A DNA stretch of 42,082 bases from NCBI GenBank assembly GCA_013044035.1, contig JABEVE010000003.1, positions 1 to 42,082 on the forward strand. The letters are read 5' to 3'. The position numbers and the translations under genes were made by a program. This DNA comes from Burkholderiales bacterium. GTDB lineage: Bacteria; Pseudomonadota; Gammaproteobacteria; Burkholderiales; Burkholderiaceae_C. This document shows positions 25,166 to 33,723 of the stretch, piece after piece (positions within the stretch are counted from its first letter, which is position 1; the number at the start of each line of letters is the position of its first letter). The notes beneath the pieces are model-generated. The model was not told the origin of the DNA. It saw nothing but the letters and a program-made list of their open reading frames with translations, and did no database searches.

Positions 25166-26581
25166 TCAGGGCACGAGCGCCATCAGCGCTTCAACACGTT
25201 CGGTGATGGCGTTGCTTGCGAGTTCGAGTTCGGCGGCGAGTTTTTCGATGCGCGGCAGGTCGCCGGCGCGAAGCGCCTCGACCAGCGCCTGGCCGGTGGT
25301 GTGCACGTTTTTGTGCGCGCCCTCGGCTGCGCCGAAACCTGCGTTAGAGCCGAAGTAGCTTTGGGCCGGACCGTAGTACCACTTGCCGAAGTAGCAGGCG
25401 CGGTCGTTGGACAGGTCCAAGTCGACGGTCTTGCCGGTTTGCGCCGCGGCGAGCAGGTCGCCGATCCAGGCGTCGTGCATCGCCAGAGAGATGCGAAGAG
25501 CCACTCCTGGGCTGCTGAATTTGCCCATTTCGGCTGCGCCCTGTTTGAGTTGGATGCGTGCCTGACCTACGGCTTCGAACATCGCTTCGAACTGGTCGGC
25601 CAGGGTCTGCAGTGTCTGGCTGGCGAGTTCGCCGCTTTGCTGCTGGTCGTGGGCATCGGCGACGAGTTTTTCCATCTGTGCACGCTGCGCGGCCGCGACC
25701 TGCAGCACGCTGTCCATGGTGCGGCGCACGCCGGTGGTGGCTGCCTGCACATTGCCCACGAGGTTGCCCACCTGTTCGATGCGCTGCACGGCGCCATCCA
25801 TGTCCCGTCCGAGGTCGGCGGAGTGGTCGCGGATGGCCAGGGTCAGATCGTCGATCCGGCGGGTGATCTCTGCGGTTTTGCGCGCAAGATTCCGCACTTC
25901 GCCGGCGACGACTGCGAACCCCCGGCCCGCCTCGCCTGCACGCGCAGCTTCGATCGCGGCGTTGAGCGCGAGCAGATTGGTCTGGTTGGCCACATCCTGG
26001 ATGCCGGCGGTGAGTTGCTCGACGGTCTGTACCGACTCGACGAAGCTGGCGAGCTTGCCCTGGGTGGAGGCGACGAAGCGGCTGACGTCATGGACCTCTT
26101 CCTGAACCGCGTCGAGCGCCTTCTGGCTGCGTGCAACGTTCTGCGAGGTGACATGGGTCTTGTCCTGCAAGTCCTGCATGCCCGCGGACGCGGTCTGCGT
26201 GCGGGTGGCTGCGAGTTGAAGGCGCTGCGCTGTGCCGAACACCTGGGAGGAAAGCTCGGCCAACTCGGTCTGAAAGCCTGAGACCTTTGCCTCGGCGAAT
26301 GCCAGGCTGCGCGTGGTGTGGCGCACGGTGTCCGTTCCGGCGAGGAGGGCTGAGCGCACGGCGGCGAATTGCCGCACCCAGTGGTCGGCGTCGATCAGGT
26401 CGATGGCCCGCAGTGCGCCGTCGCCCTTGCCGGTGAACAGAGCCAGCGCAGCCTGCAACACGGTTTCGCGGTCGCTTTTCAATCGAGCGAGCAGGCCGTC
26501 GGCCTGGGTGCCGAAGGCCGCACTGGCTGCGGGTTGCGCAGCCGAGTCCGCCGGTGCCGGAAGTTCCAGAAGGCTTTCCAT
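25166..26581 (-). CDS. Soluble methyl-accepting chemotaxis protein with CZB domain
   Basis: The 471-aa receptor lacks membrane helices. The signalling hairpin is central (about 90-340), with the tip [20 protein letters not shown] and [20 protein letters not shown]. The C-terminal CZB domain (about 360-440) has the full zinc set: H369 in HDAW, C396 in CYFGKWYYG and an HxxxH (HKNVH). CZB receptors are cytoplasmic sensors that respond to zinc, pH or oxidants. The start is ATG 26581 with GAGGAA upstream; a 13-residue N-terminal extension is possible but overlaps the small ORF before it. The next gene is cheV. Confidence 0.94.
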   Translation of the reverse strand: MESLLELPAPADSAAQPAASAAFGTQADGLLARLKSDRETVLQAALALFTGKGDGALRAIDLIDADHWVRQFAAVRSALLAGTDTVRHTTRSLAFAEAKVSGFQTELAELSSQVFGTAQRLQLAATRTQTASAGMQDLQDKTHVTSQNVARSQKALDAVQEEVHDVSRFVASTQGKLASFVESVQTVEQLTAGIQDVANQTNLLALNAAIEAARAGEAGRGFAVVAGEVRNLARKTAEITRRIDDLTLAIRDHSADLGRDMDGAVQRIEQVGNLVGNVQAATTGVRRTMDSVLQVAAAQRAQMEKLVADAHDQQQSGELASQTLQTLADQFEAMFEAVGQARIQLKQGAAEMGKFSSPGVALRISLAMHDAWIGDLLAAAQTGKTVDLDLSNDRACYFGKWYYGPAQSYFGSNAGFGAAEGAHKNVHTTGQALVEALRAGDLPRIEKLAAELELASNAITERVEALMALVP

Positions 26582-26597
26582 GATGCTTTCCTCGGGT

Positions 26598-26780
26598 TCA
26601 GTGCGACGTGCCGCCCGCATGGATCGACTGGTGGAGGCTGGCCATGGTGTCGACTGCCGTGCGATTCAGATTCATATAGAAGACCTTGTTCTCCATCGCT
26701 TCGTCGGCCTCAGCAAGCATTTCAGGCGCGCCCAGCGGGACAAGACGCGGTTCCGCGTAGGGCAATAGCGTGGAGTACAT
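26598..26780 (-). CDS. Small hypothetical protein between two MCP genes
   Basis: This 60-codon ORF fills most of the 233-base space between two receptor genes and ends 16 bases before the CZB-MCP start. GAGAG lies shortly before the ATG. The product is hydrophilic, with a probable helix over residues 18-55 ([32 protein letters not shown]). It has no membrane segment or family signature that I recognise. The sequence looks like coding rather than intergenic DNA, but it is short, so confidence is moderate. Confidence 0.5.
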   Translation of the reverse strand: MYSTLLPYAEPRLVPLGAPEMLAEADEAMENKVFYMNLNRTAVDTMASLHQSIHAGGTSH

Positions 26781-26814
26781 GTTGGTTCACTCTCGTGGAG
26801 TATTGGCGCTTGGC

Positions 26815-28323
26815 TCACTGGAAACCCAGGCGCAAATTGCCCCAATGGCGGCTCCCGATCCGGATGGGAACGTCGAGCTCGCGCAGAACTTCGCCCGTGT
26901 CACGGGCGTAGATCATCAGGTGGCTGGGTTTGGTGTTGTGGGCCGCTTCCAACCCGAACGCGTCGTTGAAAATGCGCATGGCGCGGTTGCCAATCAAGTC
27001 TTTCTGTGGGTCGCCGGTCAGCGGCTTGTCGTAAATGCTGTTGTGTGTGGCGGTGTAGCCATTGCGGTCGACGGCGAAGGCAAACCGGAAGTTCGCGCTC
27101 TGTGCCAGGATGTCGTCAAGCACGGATTGCACACGCTGCTTGAACAGATTGGTGAAACGGGTTTGGTATTTCTGCGGCTGAGTGCCGGGAACCGGGACGT
27201 ATGCCTCGTCGAACAGATCGGCCTCGGCAATGCTGCCGTCCGAGATGGCTTGTTGCAAGACGCGGGTGATGTTTGCTGCGCCTTGCAGGGCCGAGCGCGA
27301 CGCCATGCTTAACTCGGAACCGGTGTCGAAATCCAGGTTCATTTCAAGCAGGGTCTTGTTCTCGTTCAAGGTTTCTAGCAAATTGGCCGAAACCTCTTCC
27401 GATCCCTTGATGCCATCTTCCGTGGCTTGACGAATGCCATCAGTCATTTGTCCAAAGCTGGCACTGAGTTCCGCAATTGTGTCCTGTGAGATACGGCTCA
27501 GGCGAGCAACTTCGGAGAACACCACCTGGTTATCGACGGTACCCTGTCTGATTTCGGCAAACCCTTTCAGCACGTCAGCCATCTGCACCGCGCTGCGGCT
27601 GACGGCAGTGCCCAGGCTTTCTGAGGAACTGTGCGCAACTGAGACGGAATCACGGATAGTCTCGATCGAAGTTCCGGCGTTCACTACGGTTTCGGCAACC
27701 ATTCTCGCCAGCCGTCGCACCTCGTCGGCGACCACGGCGAAGCCGCGTCCAGCCTCGCCGGCGCGGGCCGCTTCGATGGCTGCATTGAGCGCGAGGAGGT
27801 TGGTCTGGCCAGCGATGTCTTTGATGACGTGTAAAACCCGAGTGATGTCCTGCGCGTGCGTTTGGATGCGATCGAGATGTTCCCGGTTGCGGGTGGTTTC
27901 GGCCACTAAATTTTCGAACTGCTCGCGCGCAGCGCTGACGTCTTGTTGCCGTGTTTCGGTGACGCCGACAATGGTTTGGGCGCGTGTTGCGGCTTGCTGG
28001 ATTTGCGCTTCCATCGCATGCGTGGTCTGCACCACCTGCTCGAGATTGGCGCCGACATTGGCGATGAGTTGGTCTTGCTCAGCCTGCCGAGTTTTGATCG
28101 TTTGTACCGAGCCTCGCGGCGAGAAATAGCCTCGCGCCGCGGCTAGGCCGACCTTGGTGGAGCCGCGCTCCCAGGCCTGCGCTTTATCGCGCAGGAAGCT
28201 CAGGATGCTGCGATAGGGTTCCGGTAGGGCAGCGATGCGCTCTGTACGCGCGTCCAGAGGCCGGTGCGAAAGGGCGTCAATCAGATCGTCAGCTGCGTTG
28301 GGGGGTAAGTTGGCGTTGGGCAT
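26815..28323 (-). CDS. Soluble methyl-accepting chemotaxis protein with C-terminal Cache-like domain
   Basis: The 502-aa receptor has no membrane helix. An N-terminal helical region (1-85) precedes the MCP hairpin (about 90-330; [19 protein letters not shown] and [17 protein letters not shown]). Residues 385-502 carry the same C-terminal module as the MCP at 21759: [51 protein letters not shown] and HWGNLRLGF. The two look like paralogues that diverged at the N-terminus. The start is ATG 28323; a long upstream open frame runs antisense through the ODP gene and is a shadow. It is 37 bases after the ODP gene, in the same operon. Confidence 0.93.
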   Translation of the reverse strand: MPNANLPPNAADDLIDALSHRPLDARTERIAALPEPYRSILSFLRDKAQAWERGSTKVGLAAARGYFSPRGSVQTIKTRQAEQDQLIANVGANLEQVVQTTHAMEAQIQQAATRAQTIVGVTETRQQDVSAAREQFENLVAETTRNREHLDRIQTHAQDITRVLHVIKDIAGQTNLLALNAAIEAARAGEAGRGFAVVADEVRRLARMVAETVVNAGTSIETIRDSVSVAHSSSESLGTAVSRSAVQMADVLKGFAEIRQGTVDNQVVFSEVARLSRISQDTIAELSASFGQMTDGIRQATEDGIKGSEEVSANLLETLNENKTLLEMNLDFDTGSELSMASRSALQGAANITRVLQQAISDGSIAEADLFDEAYVPVPGTQPQKYQTRFTNLFKQRVQSVLDDILAQSANFRFAFAVDRNGYTATHNSIYDKPLTGDPQKDLIGNRAMRIFNDAFGLEAAHNTKPSHLMIYARDTGEVLRELDVPIRIGSRHWGNLRLGFQ

Positions 28324-28360
28324 GGCATGGATCTGTGCTGGTGGATAGTGCGGCACGCAG

Positions 28361-29113
28361 TCAGGCAGCGACGCTGCCAACGTCAAGCGCGTCGAACCAT
28401 TCGATGAAGCGCTTGACGTTCTCGCCGGCGTAGATGGCGCCGTGTTGCGGGCATAAGAACTCGATGTCGAGCTTCGAGACGCGTTCGCACCAATGACGCT
28501 TGGCCGCGTTGCTGGGCATCCAGCGTCTGTGGAAAAACGTGGCATGTTTGATGTGCGCATCAAACGCCGATGAACTTTCGACATCGCGGCGGTCGACGAA
28601 TGCTGAATGGCCGGTGGGCAGCATTGCTGCGCCAACATCGCCAGAGAACAGCACCTTGGCTTGTGGGTCGTAGAGGTGGAAGTTGGCCGAGGAATGCAGG
28701 TAGTGCGCCGGAATGATCTGAAGCTTGGCGCTGCCCACGACCAGTTCGCCACCTTCGTCCGCAATGCCCTGAATGTTGGCTTCCAACGCCCCGTAGTGAC
28801 GGATAAAGCTCACCCACAATTGCGAGGTATGCCAAGTGATATCGGGATTACAGGCATTCCAAAGCGGCAGGCTCGAGGCGATGTCCGGGTCCTGATGGCT
28901 GACGAAGGCCTGTTTGATGGAGGATGGAGGCAGTACATCGACCAAGGCCGAGAACACTTGGGGAAAGATCTCGAAGCCACCCGGATCGCACAGCAGTGTG
29001 TGACCATCGACCTGCAAGGCGTAGACGTTCGAGTCGACAACGCGGGGTTCGTCCTGGTCGTAGACGGTGAACCATTGGTGTTGACCTTCGGAGTAGAACT
29101 TTTCAGCTTTCAT
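28361..29113 (-). CDS. Metallo-beta-lactamase-fold diiron oxygen-binding protein (ODP-like)
   Basis: The 250-aa protein has the metallo-beta-lactamase fold of flavodiiron proteins without the flavodoxin domain. Likely metal ligands are H73, D75 and D77 in [10 protein letters not shown]137 or H140 in [11 protein letters not shown]159 in LFSGD, and H224 in PQHG. ODP of Treponema denticola has such a site, binds oxygen as a peroxo species, and acts with chemoreceptors in aerotaxis. The gene lies between cheA and an MCP gene, overlapping the preceding gene by ATGA, which strongly suggests a chemotactic oxygen-sensing role. Metal content and partner are inferred. Confidence 0.85.
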   Translation of the reverse strand: MKAEKFYSEGQHQWFTVYDQDEPRVVDSNVYALQVDGHTLLCDPGGFEIFPQVFSALVDVLPPSSIKQAFVSHQDPDIASSLPLWNACNPDITWHTSQLWVSFIRHYGALEANIQGIADEGGELVVGSAKLQIIPAHYLHSSANFHLYDPQAKVLFSGDVGAAMLPTGHSAFVDRRDVESSSAFDAHIKHATFFHRRWMPSNAAKRHWCERVSKLDIEFLCPQHGAIYAGENVKRFIEWFDALDVGSVAA

Positions 29114-29724
29114 GGAAGAACCTTTTCGATGTGTTCGGCATAGGTACGCAGGAGGTCGCGCACCTGCACCACGGCGTTGTCCATATCGGAGGAAACCTGG
29201 GCCAGCGCAGCGCGCCCATCGCCCTTGAGCGCAGCTTCGATGCGGCCGTTGACGACCACATATTCAAGTTCTGCAACGACGCTCTCGAAGCGAGCTAGCG
29301 CTTGGCGCAAACGCATACCAGCACGTCTGCTTTGCTCGTTGCGAGCGAGCAGTTGTCGCTGATGTTGCTCGAGAGCGCGTTCCAGCCCAGAAGCCTTTTG
29401 CCGCACGGCATCCGGCAGGACACTGAGCTTTTCGATCTGTTGGGTGTCACGCAGTGTTTGCATGAAACCCAGCATCATCGGCTGGATGGCGTGCTGCACA
29501 TCGGTTGCCGCGACTTGGAGTTGTTGCGCGCCTTCGCGAAACGATTGCGCAACCACGCCATAGCCGGCCAGCACCTTGCCATGGCGCTTGACCAGAACCT
29601 GGGCGTTCAGGGCTTTTCGATCAATTTCGCGCAGCCGACGCTGCAGCTGCCCCTGAAAGGCAAAGGTGGCATCGGCGACACCGACGAAGCCGTGACGCAT
29701 TTGCGATAGAGTGGGTGATGTCAT
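29110..29724 (-). CDS. Coiled-coil protein with an MCP-tip-like motif
   Basis: The 204-aa protein is all-helical with no membrane segment. Near the C-terminus (about 155-180), VVVNGRIEAALKGDGRAALAQV can be aligned without gaps to the MCP hairpin tip ([19 protein letters not shown]): Asn, Ile-Glu-Ala-Ala, the second Gly and several following positions agree. The rest, about 150 residues of helix, is not typical MCP, and the glycine hinge is weak. It lies 10 bases after cheA (AAGGAA site) and overlaps the ODP start by ATGA. It may be a reduced receptor or adaptor that connects ODP to CheA. No named family is recognised. Confidence 0.7.
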   Translation of the reverse strand: MTSPTLSQMRHGFVGVADATFAFQGQLQRRLREIDRKALNAQVLVKRHGKVLAGYGVVAQSFREGAQQLQVAATDVQHAIQPMMLGFMQTLRDTQQIEKLSVLPDAVRQKASGLERALEQHQRQLLARNEQSRRAGMRLRQALARFESVVAELEYVVVNGRIEAALKGDGRAALAQVSSDMDNAVVQVRDLLRTYAEHIEKVLP

Positions 29725-29734
29725 GCTGGTTCCT

Positions 29735-31615
29735 TCAAGCGGCCTGCGCCGTGCGCATGGCTCGGGTGAGTGACTGCATGTCGAGGATGAGCACGACGTC
29801 ACCACTGCCGGATATGGTGGCGCCCTGGTACCACGACGACTGGGCGGAGATATCGAGTGGCTTGACCACCGAGTCCTCGGTACCCACTGCTTCGGAGACG
29901 ATCAGCAATCCCTGTTCCGTGAGAATGCCTTCGCAGGGGTCACGCCCCAAACGCAATGGCACGCCCTGCAACTGCAGACCGAGGTCGACGTAAGGGACGA
30001 TGCGGTCTTGTCCTACCTGCGCCATCAACCTTCCCGAGATGCTGTGGACTTGTTCGGGGTCGACTTCCATCAGGTTGTCGACCACGGACACCGGCAAGGC
30101 ATAGGTTTCACGCCGCAACTTGAAGTACAGCACCGGCAGCACGGCCAGCGTCAAGGGCAACTCCAGCGTCATGGTGGTGCCTTGGTTGGGACGTGTCGCG
30201 ATGTCCACACGGCCGCGCAGCTGCTGCACGGCCGAACGCACCACATCCATTCCAACACCGCGCCCGGAGAGTTCGCTGACCTGCTCTTTGGTGGAAAACC
30301 CGGGGAGGAAGATCAGGTCGAGCATCTCACGTTCAGACAGGCGCGCGGCGTCAGCCGCAGAGATGATGCCCTTGCCGAGGGCCGACTGCATGATCTTGTG
30401 CGGGCTCATGCCGCGCCCGTCGTCGACCACCAGAATTTGAACCTTGTCACCCAGGTGGATCGCGACAACTTTGAGTGTGCCCTCCTCGGATTTTCCGGCG
30501 GTCTGCCGAACTCGCGGTGTTTCCAGGCCGTGGTCCAGCGCATTGCGCACCAGGTGGATGAGCGGGCCGGATAGGGCGTCAATCACGGTCTTGTCGATTT
30601 CCACATCCTCGCCCTCGAGCTCCAGGCGCACCTTCTTGGAGAGATTGCGGCTGGCGTCACGCACGACGCGCGGCAGACTTTGGAACAGGCGTTTGCAGGG
30701 TTGCATACGCAGGCGCATGACGGTGCTTTGAAGGTCGTTAACTGCCAAGTCGGTCTCGCGCACCATGCGCACCAGGGCCTCGTCCCCCTGGTGTAGCCGC
30801 GCTACGGCGGCCGACAGGCGGTTGCGTAGAAGCACTAGTTCGCCAACTTGGTTCATCGCCTGATCCAGGCGCGCGGAATCGACGCGGATGGTCGTGTCCT
30901 CACGGCTCTGTGATTCGACGCTCTGGGTGGCTGGCGCGGGTGGCGTCGAGCTGGCGGCCGTGTGCTGCGCCGTGGCTGGGGCCATTGGCAAGGTGACGAT
31001 ACCTGGTGCGCCGCCCTTGCCATAAAGCGAGTCAAGTGTCTGGTCGAACAGGGCTTCCAGAGCGTCCGCGTCTTGGGTCTCTGCGACAGGAGCGGTACTT
31101 GCCTGTTTTTTCTCGACATACAGGCCAATCTGGCCGGTGACATCGGCCCGAGGTTCCAACCAAGTGTGCTCAGTTTCAGCCTGTTGAGGCGCCTCGTGTT
31201 CTACGAACTTTGGCTGGGACGAGGTCGTTTGCTCCCCGCGGGCGCAGGCCTGCACCAAAGCCCCAAGCTCGGCAGGTCCAGGTTGGGGATTTTCCCCTTG
31301 GGCCATTTCATCAAGCATGCGCTCGATTACGTCCGTGGAGCGCAGGATGGCGTCGATCATGCCGCTGTTGGCGGTCAACTGGTGCGCGCGTAGTTTGTCG
31401 AGCAGATCTTCAAGGTGGTGGCACCACTCCACCATATGTTGTGCTTCGAGGAAACCAGCGCCGCCCTTGAGCGTATGGAACGCACGGAAGATGGCGCCGA
31501 GCACGCCTGTGTCAGTGGGTGTGGCCTCCAGGCGCAGCAACTGGGCCTGAGCGTCAGCCAGCAGTTCGCGGGATTCGGCAATAAATTCCTGCAGAATGTC
31601 ATTGTCCATGGCCAT
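29735..31615 (-). CDS. cheA: Chemotaxis histidine kinase CheA
   Basis: CheA autophosphorylates and passes phosphate to CheY. The 626-aa protein contains P1 with phospho-His47 (FRAFHTLKGGAGF), a linker of about 130 residues where P2 is degenerate or absent, P3 dimerisation (DSARLDQAMNQVGELVLLRNR), and the P4 ATPase: N box HLVRNALDHGLETP, G1 VVDDGRGM, F box FLPGFSTKEQ, G2 GRGVGMDVV. P5 regulatory domain is at about 490-626. The start is ATG 31615 with GAGG upstream; ATG 31609 is an alternative. It follows cheZ by 8 bases. The minus-strand order cheY-cheZ-cheA is typical of beta/gammaproteobacteria. Confidence 0.97.
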   Translation of the reverse strand: MAMDNDILQEFIAESRELLADAQAQLLRLEATPTDTGVLGAIFRAFHTLKGGAGFLEAQHMVEWCHHLEDLLDKLRAHQLTANSGMIDAILRSTDVIERMLDEMAQGENPQPGPAELGALVQACARGEQTTSSQPKFVEHEAPQQAETEHTWLEPRADVTGQIGLYVEKKQASTAPVAETQDADALEALFDQTLDSLYGKGGAPGIVTLPMAPATAQHTAASSTPPAPATQSVESQSREDTTIRVDSARLDQAMNQVGELVLLRNRLSAAVARLHQGDEALVRMVRETDLAVNDLQSTVMRLRMQPCKRLFQSLPRVVRDASRNLSKKVRLELEGEDVEIDKTVIDALSGPLIHLVRNALDHGLETPRVRQTAGKSEEGTLKVVAIHLGDKVQILVVDDGRGMSPHKIMQSALGKGIISAADAARLSEREMLDLIFLPGFSTKEQVSELSGRGVGMDVVRSAVQQLRGRVDIATRPNQGTTMTLELPLTLAVLPVLYFKLRRETYALPVSVVDNLMEVDPEQVHSISGRLMAQVGQDRIVPYVDLGLQLQGVPLRLGRDPCEGILTEQGLLIVSEAVGTEDSVVKPLDISAQSSWYQGATISGSGDVVLILDMQSLTRAMRTAQAA

Positions 31616-31623
31616 ATGCGTCC

Positions 31624-32118
31624 TCAGATTCCAAGTTCGGCGAGCAGGTCGTCGACGTTGCTCTGGTCCATGCGTTGGCCGCAGAAAGTGTCGTCGGCAG
31701 CAGTCGCGTCGCCTTGCAAATAACCGAGTTGCAGCAAAGCGTCCTGGATGCGTTGCTCCACTGCTTGCAGCAGGGAGATGGTTTTTTTCAGTCTCTGGCC
31801 GGCCAAGTCCTGGCCCTGCTGACTGGTGAGAATGGCCTGTAGATGCGCGTCCAGAAGGTTGAGGCGGGTGTCGATGAAGTCGCCGTTGGTGGCACGAATT
31901 GCGGCCACTTCCGACTGTGCGGCTTCCACCGCTTCCAGCGTCGCCATGGCTTGTTGTTCGCTCAAGGCCAAAGCTTCCTGCAGTGGATGGCTGGCACCGG
32001 GAAGATCGTGGGAAGCGTGCATGATGCGCTGCACCCCTTCCGTCAGCAGCGCATCGGCCTCTCGCAGATTGTTAACGGCTGCAGAGGGCGGCGCTTGTTG
32101 GGCCACTAGGTCGTTCAT
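31624..32118 (-). CDS. cheZ: CheY-P phosphatase CheZ
   Basis: CheZ dephosphorylates CheY. At 164 aa it is shorter than enteric CheZ (about 214 aa), mostly through a reduced N-terminus. The long-helix active site is clear in [18 protein letters not shown], with the catalytic Asp and Gln four residues apart (DxxxQ). The C-terminal CheY-binding peptide is [11 protein letters not shown]. Its ATG overlaps the cheY stop (ATGA at 32115-32118), so the kinase output protein and its phosphatase are co-translated. Confidence 0.93.
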   Translation of the reverse strand: MNDLVAQQAPPSAAVNNLREADALLTEGVQRIMHASHDLPGASHPLQEALALSEQQAMATLEAVEAAQSEVAAIRATNGDFIDTRLNLLDAHLQAILTSQQGQDLAGQRLKKTISLLQAVEQRIQDALLQLGYLQGDATAADDTFCGQRMDQSNVDDLLAELGI

Positions 32119-32513
32119 GACGCCAGCCCTCCATGGAGTCGCTGAAGGATCACATCAATCTTGGCCTTCAGGGTGTCAGCCGGGAAAGGTTTGACGATAT
32201 AGCCGTTCACCCCTGCCTGCGCTGCCGCCAGAATGTTCTCTTTCTTGGCTTCCGCTGTCACCATGAGTACAGGTAAAGCGCGGATGATCGCCTCGTCGGA
32301 GGCACGAATGTGGCGTAGCAGATCGATGCCCTGCATGTTGGGCATGTTCCAGTCGGTCACGACAAATTCAATGCCTCCGGCCTGAATACGCTTCAAAGCC
32401 TGGACGCCGTCCTCGGCCTCGTCGATGGTGCCGGTGACATGTCCGGTCTGCATCAGTAGACCCCTAACGATGCGCCGCATCGTAGGGAAATCGTCAACAA
32501 CAAGGAATTTCAA
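32115..32513 (-). CDS. cheY: Chemotaxis response regulator CheY
   Basis: CheY-P binds the flagellar motor switch. The 132-aa product has the acidic pair D8-D9 ([10 protein letters not shown]), phospho-accepting D54 ([10 protein letters not shown]), Thr in MVTAEA, and Lys in GYIVKPF. No ATG fits: TTG 32513 lies 6 bases after GGAG and yields MKFLVVDD, the usual CheY N-terminus; an in-frame TTG 32525 would add four residues but has no ribosome binding site. A sigma-28-like promoter ends 42 bases upstream. This is the only intact CheY in the window. Confidence 0.95.
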   Translation of the reverse strand: MKFLVVDDFPTMRRIVRGLLMQTGHVTGTIDEAEDGVQALKRIQAGGIEFVVTDWNMPNMQGIDLLRHIRASDEAIIRALPVLMVTAEAKKENILAAAQAGVNGYIVKPFPADTLKAKIDVILQRLHGGLAS

Positions 32514-32525
32514 GGACCACTCCAA

Positions 32526-32859
32526 GGCAAGTCGTGAAACAAGGGCTTACGAGTGATGACGGCACAACTCGGGCAGACTTGATGGCGGGTGTGACAGGAG
32601 TGATGATGGTGTTACGCAGTAAGTAGGTCAGTCAGAGGATTGCCTCACTACTATGGATGTTGCGTCAGCAATGCGAGATCGTCGTCACAGCTCACCGGCT
32701 GAATTCGATGGCACGTTCAGCGCAGCCCTAAAGATGCCATCCGCACTCAAGCCGTGGTGCGCCGTGTCGTTATCAGCGTTGAAGGTCGAGTAAGGCTGAA
32801 GCGGCCTGCGCGACCGGCCGCCAGACCTGTCAATCACAACTTTCCCAGCTCCTGCCGCC
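32526..32859. other. Divergent intergenic region between cheY and motA
   Basis: This 334-base region separates two divergent operons. It holds the sigma-28-like site for cheY at 32556-32582. On the plus strand TGGCACG (32709-32715), four bases, then GCGCA (32720-32724) resembles a sigma-54 promoter (TGGCACG, 4 bases, TTGCA) with the GG and GC pairs at the right distance but two mismatches; it would give a motA leader of about 125 bases. No good sigma-28 site was found for motA. Short open frames here look non-coding. Confidence 0.4.
32556..32582 (-). promoter_or_regulatory. Candidate sigma-28 promoter of the cheYZA operon
   Basis: On the minus strand TCAAGTCT (32582-32575) is followed after 11 bases by GCCGTCAT (32563-32556), so TCAA and GCCG are exactly 15 bases apart as in sigma-28 promoters (TAAA, 15 bases, GCCGATAA). 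The motif before flgM has the same form. Predicted transcription starts near 32549, giving a 35-base leader that contains the GGAG site of cheY. Confidence 0.5.
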
Positions 32860-33720
32860 ATGTATTTATTGATCGGTTATGTCCTGTCCCTTGGCGCGAT
32901 TTTTGGCGGATATGTGCTGGAGGGCGGGCATATCGGTGCTTTGATTCAGCCTTTCGAACTGCTTATGATCGGGGGCGGAGCCTTCGGCGCATTCTTCGCG
33001 TCTACATTCCCGAAATCATTCAAGGCCACACTCAAAGCCCTACCCATGGCGATGAAGGGCACAACTTATTCCAAGGCGGCTTATCTGGAGTTGCTGTCGT
33101 TGCTGAATGAGTTATTCACCCGCATGAGGCAGAACGGATTGATGGCGATCGAAGGCGATGTGGAAGATCCGAAGAACAGCGAGATCTTCAAAAAATACCC
33201 ACTGATCTCGGCTGATCACCATGTGCTCGAATTCATTACCGATTACCTGCGCTTGATGATCGGTGGCAATCTGGGCGTGATGGAAATGGAAAACCTGATG
33301 GACGTCAACATCGAAACACATCATCGTGAGATGGAAATCCCCATTCACGCCATGACACGTACCGCGGACAGCATGCCGGCCTTCGGTATCGTCGCGGCGG
33401 TGATGGGCGTGGTGCATACCATGGCTTCGGTCGACAAGCCGCCAGCAGTGTTGGGCGAGTTGGTAGGCGCTGCGCTGGTAGGAACTTTCCTAGGCATTTT
33501 GATCGGCTATGCCATCCTTGCGCCAGTTGCTTCGCGTATGGAGGATCGTGCCCATGAAGGTAGCAAAATGCTGGAATGCATCAAGGTTGCATTGCTCGCG
33601 ACGATGAATGCTTACCCGCCACAGGTGGCCGTGGAATTCAGTCGCAAGGTTCTGTTCTCCGGTGAGCGGCCTAGCTTCAGCGAGCTCGAATCGCATCTGC
33701 GCGAAGCCAAGGGGAAATGA
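32860..33720 (+). CDS. motA: Flagellar motor stator protein MotA
   Basis: MotA forms the five-subunit ring of the proton-driven stator. The 286-aa protein has the family length, four membrane helices (two at the N-terminus, two around FGIVAAVMGVVHTMASV and LGELVGAALVGTFLGILIGYAI), and a large cytoplasmic loop that contacts FliG (TRMRQNGLMAIEGDVEDP). The Pro pair of the motor interface appears in the PAFG and PP segments. It is followed by motB after 3 bases. The longer plus-strand frame starting at 32754 is in another frame and is not real. Confidence 0.96.
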   Translation: MYLLIGYVLSLGAIFGGYVLEGGHIGALIQPFELLMIGGGAFGAFFASTFPKSFKATLKALPMAMKGTTYSKAAYLELLSLLNELFTRMRQNGLMAIEGDVEDPKNSEIFKKYPLISADHHVLEFITDYLRLMIGGNLGVMEMENLMDVNIETHHREMEIPIHAMTRTADSMPAFGIVAAVMGVVHTMASVDKPPAVLGELVGAALVGTFLGILIGYAILAPVASRMEDRAHEGSKMLECIKVALLATMNAYPPQVAVEFSRKVLFSGERPSFSELESHLREAKGK

Positions 33721-33723
33721 ATC

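Noticed and set aside
32620-32670. Possible hairpin near GAGG/CCTC in the cheY-motA gap
   Set aside because: Pairing is interrupted by mismatches after four base pairs.
32729-32754. TAAA followed by GCCG upstream of motA as a sigma-28 promoter
   Set aside because: Spacing is 18 bases rather than 15.
32771-32797. GCTGATAA on the minus strand as a second sigma-28 promoter for cheY
   Set aside because: The -10 match is good, but the position 15 bases upstream reads GCCT, not TAAA; the site at 32556-32582 fits better and is closer.
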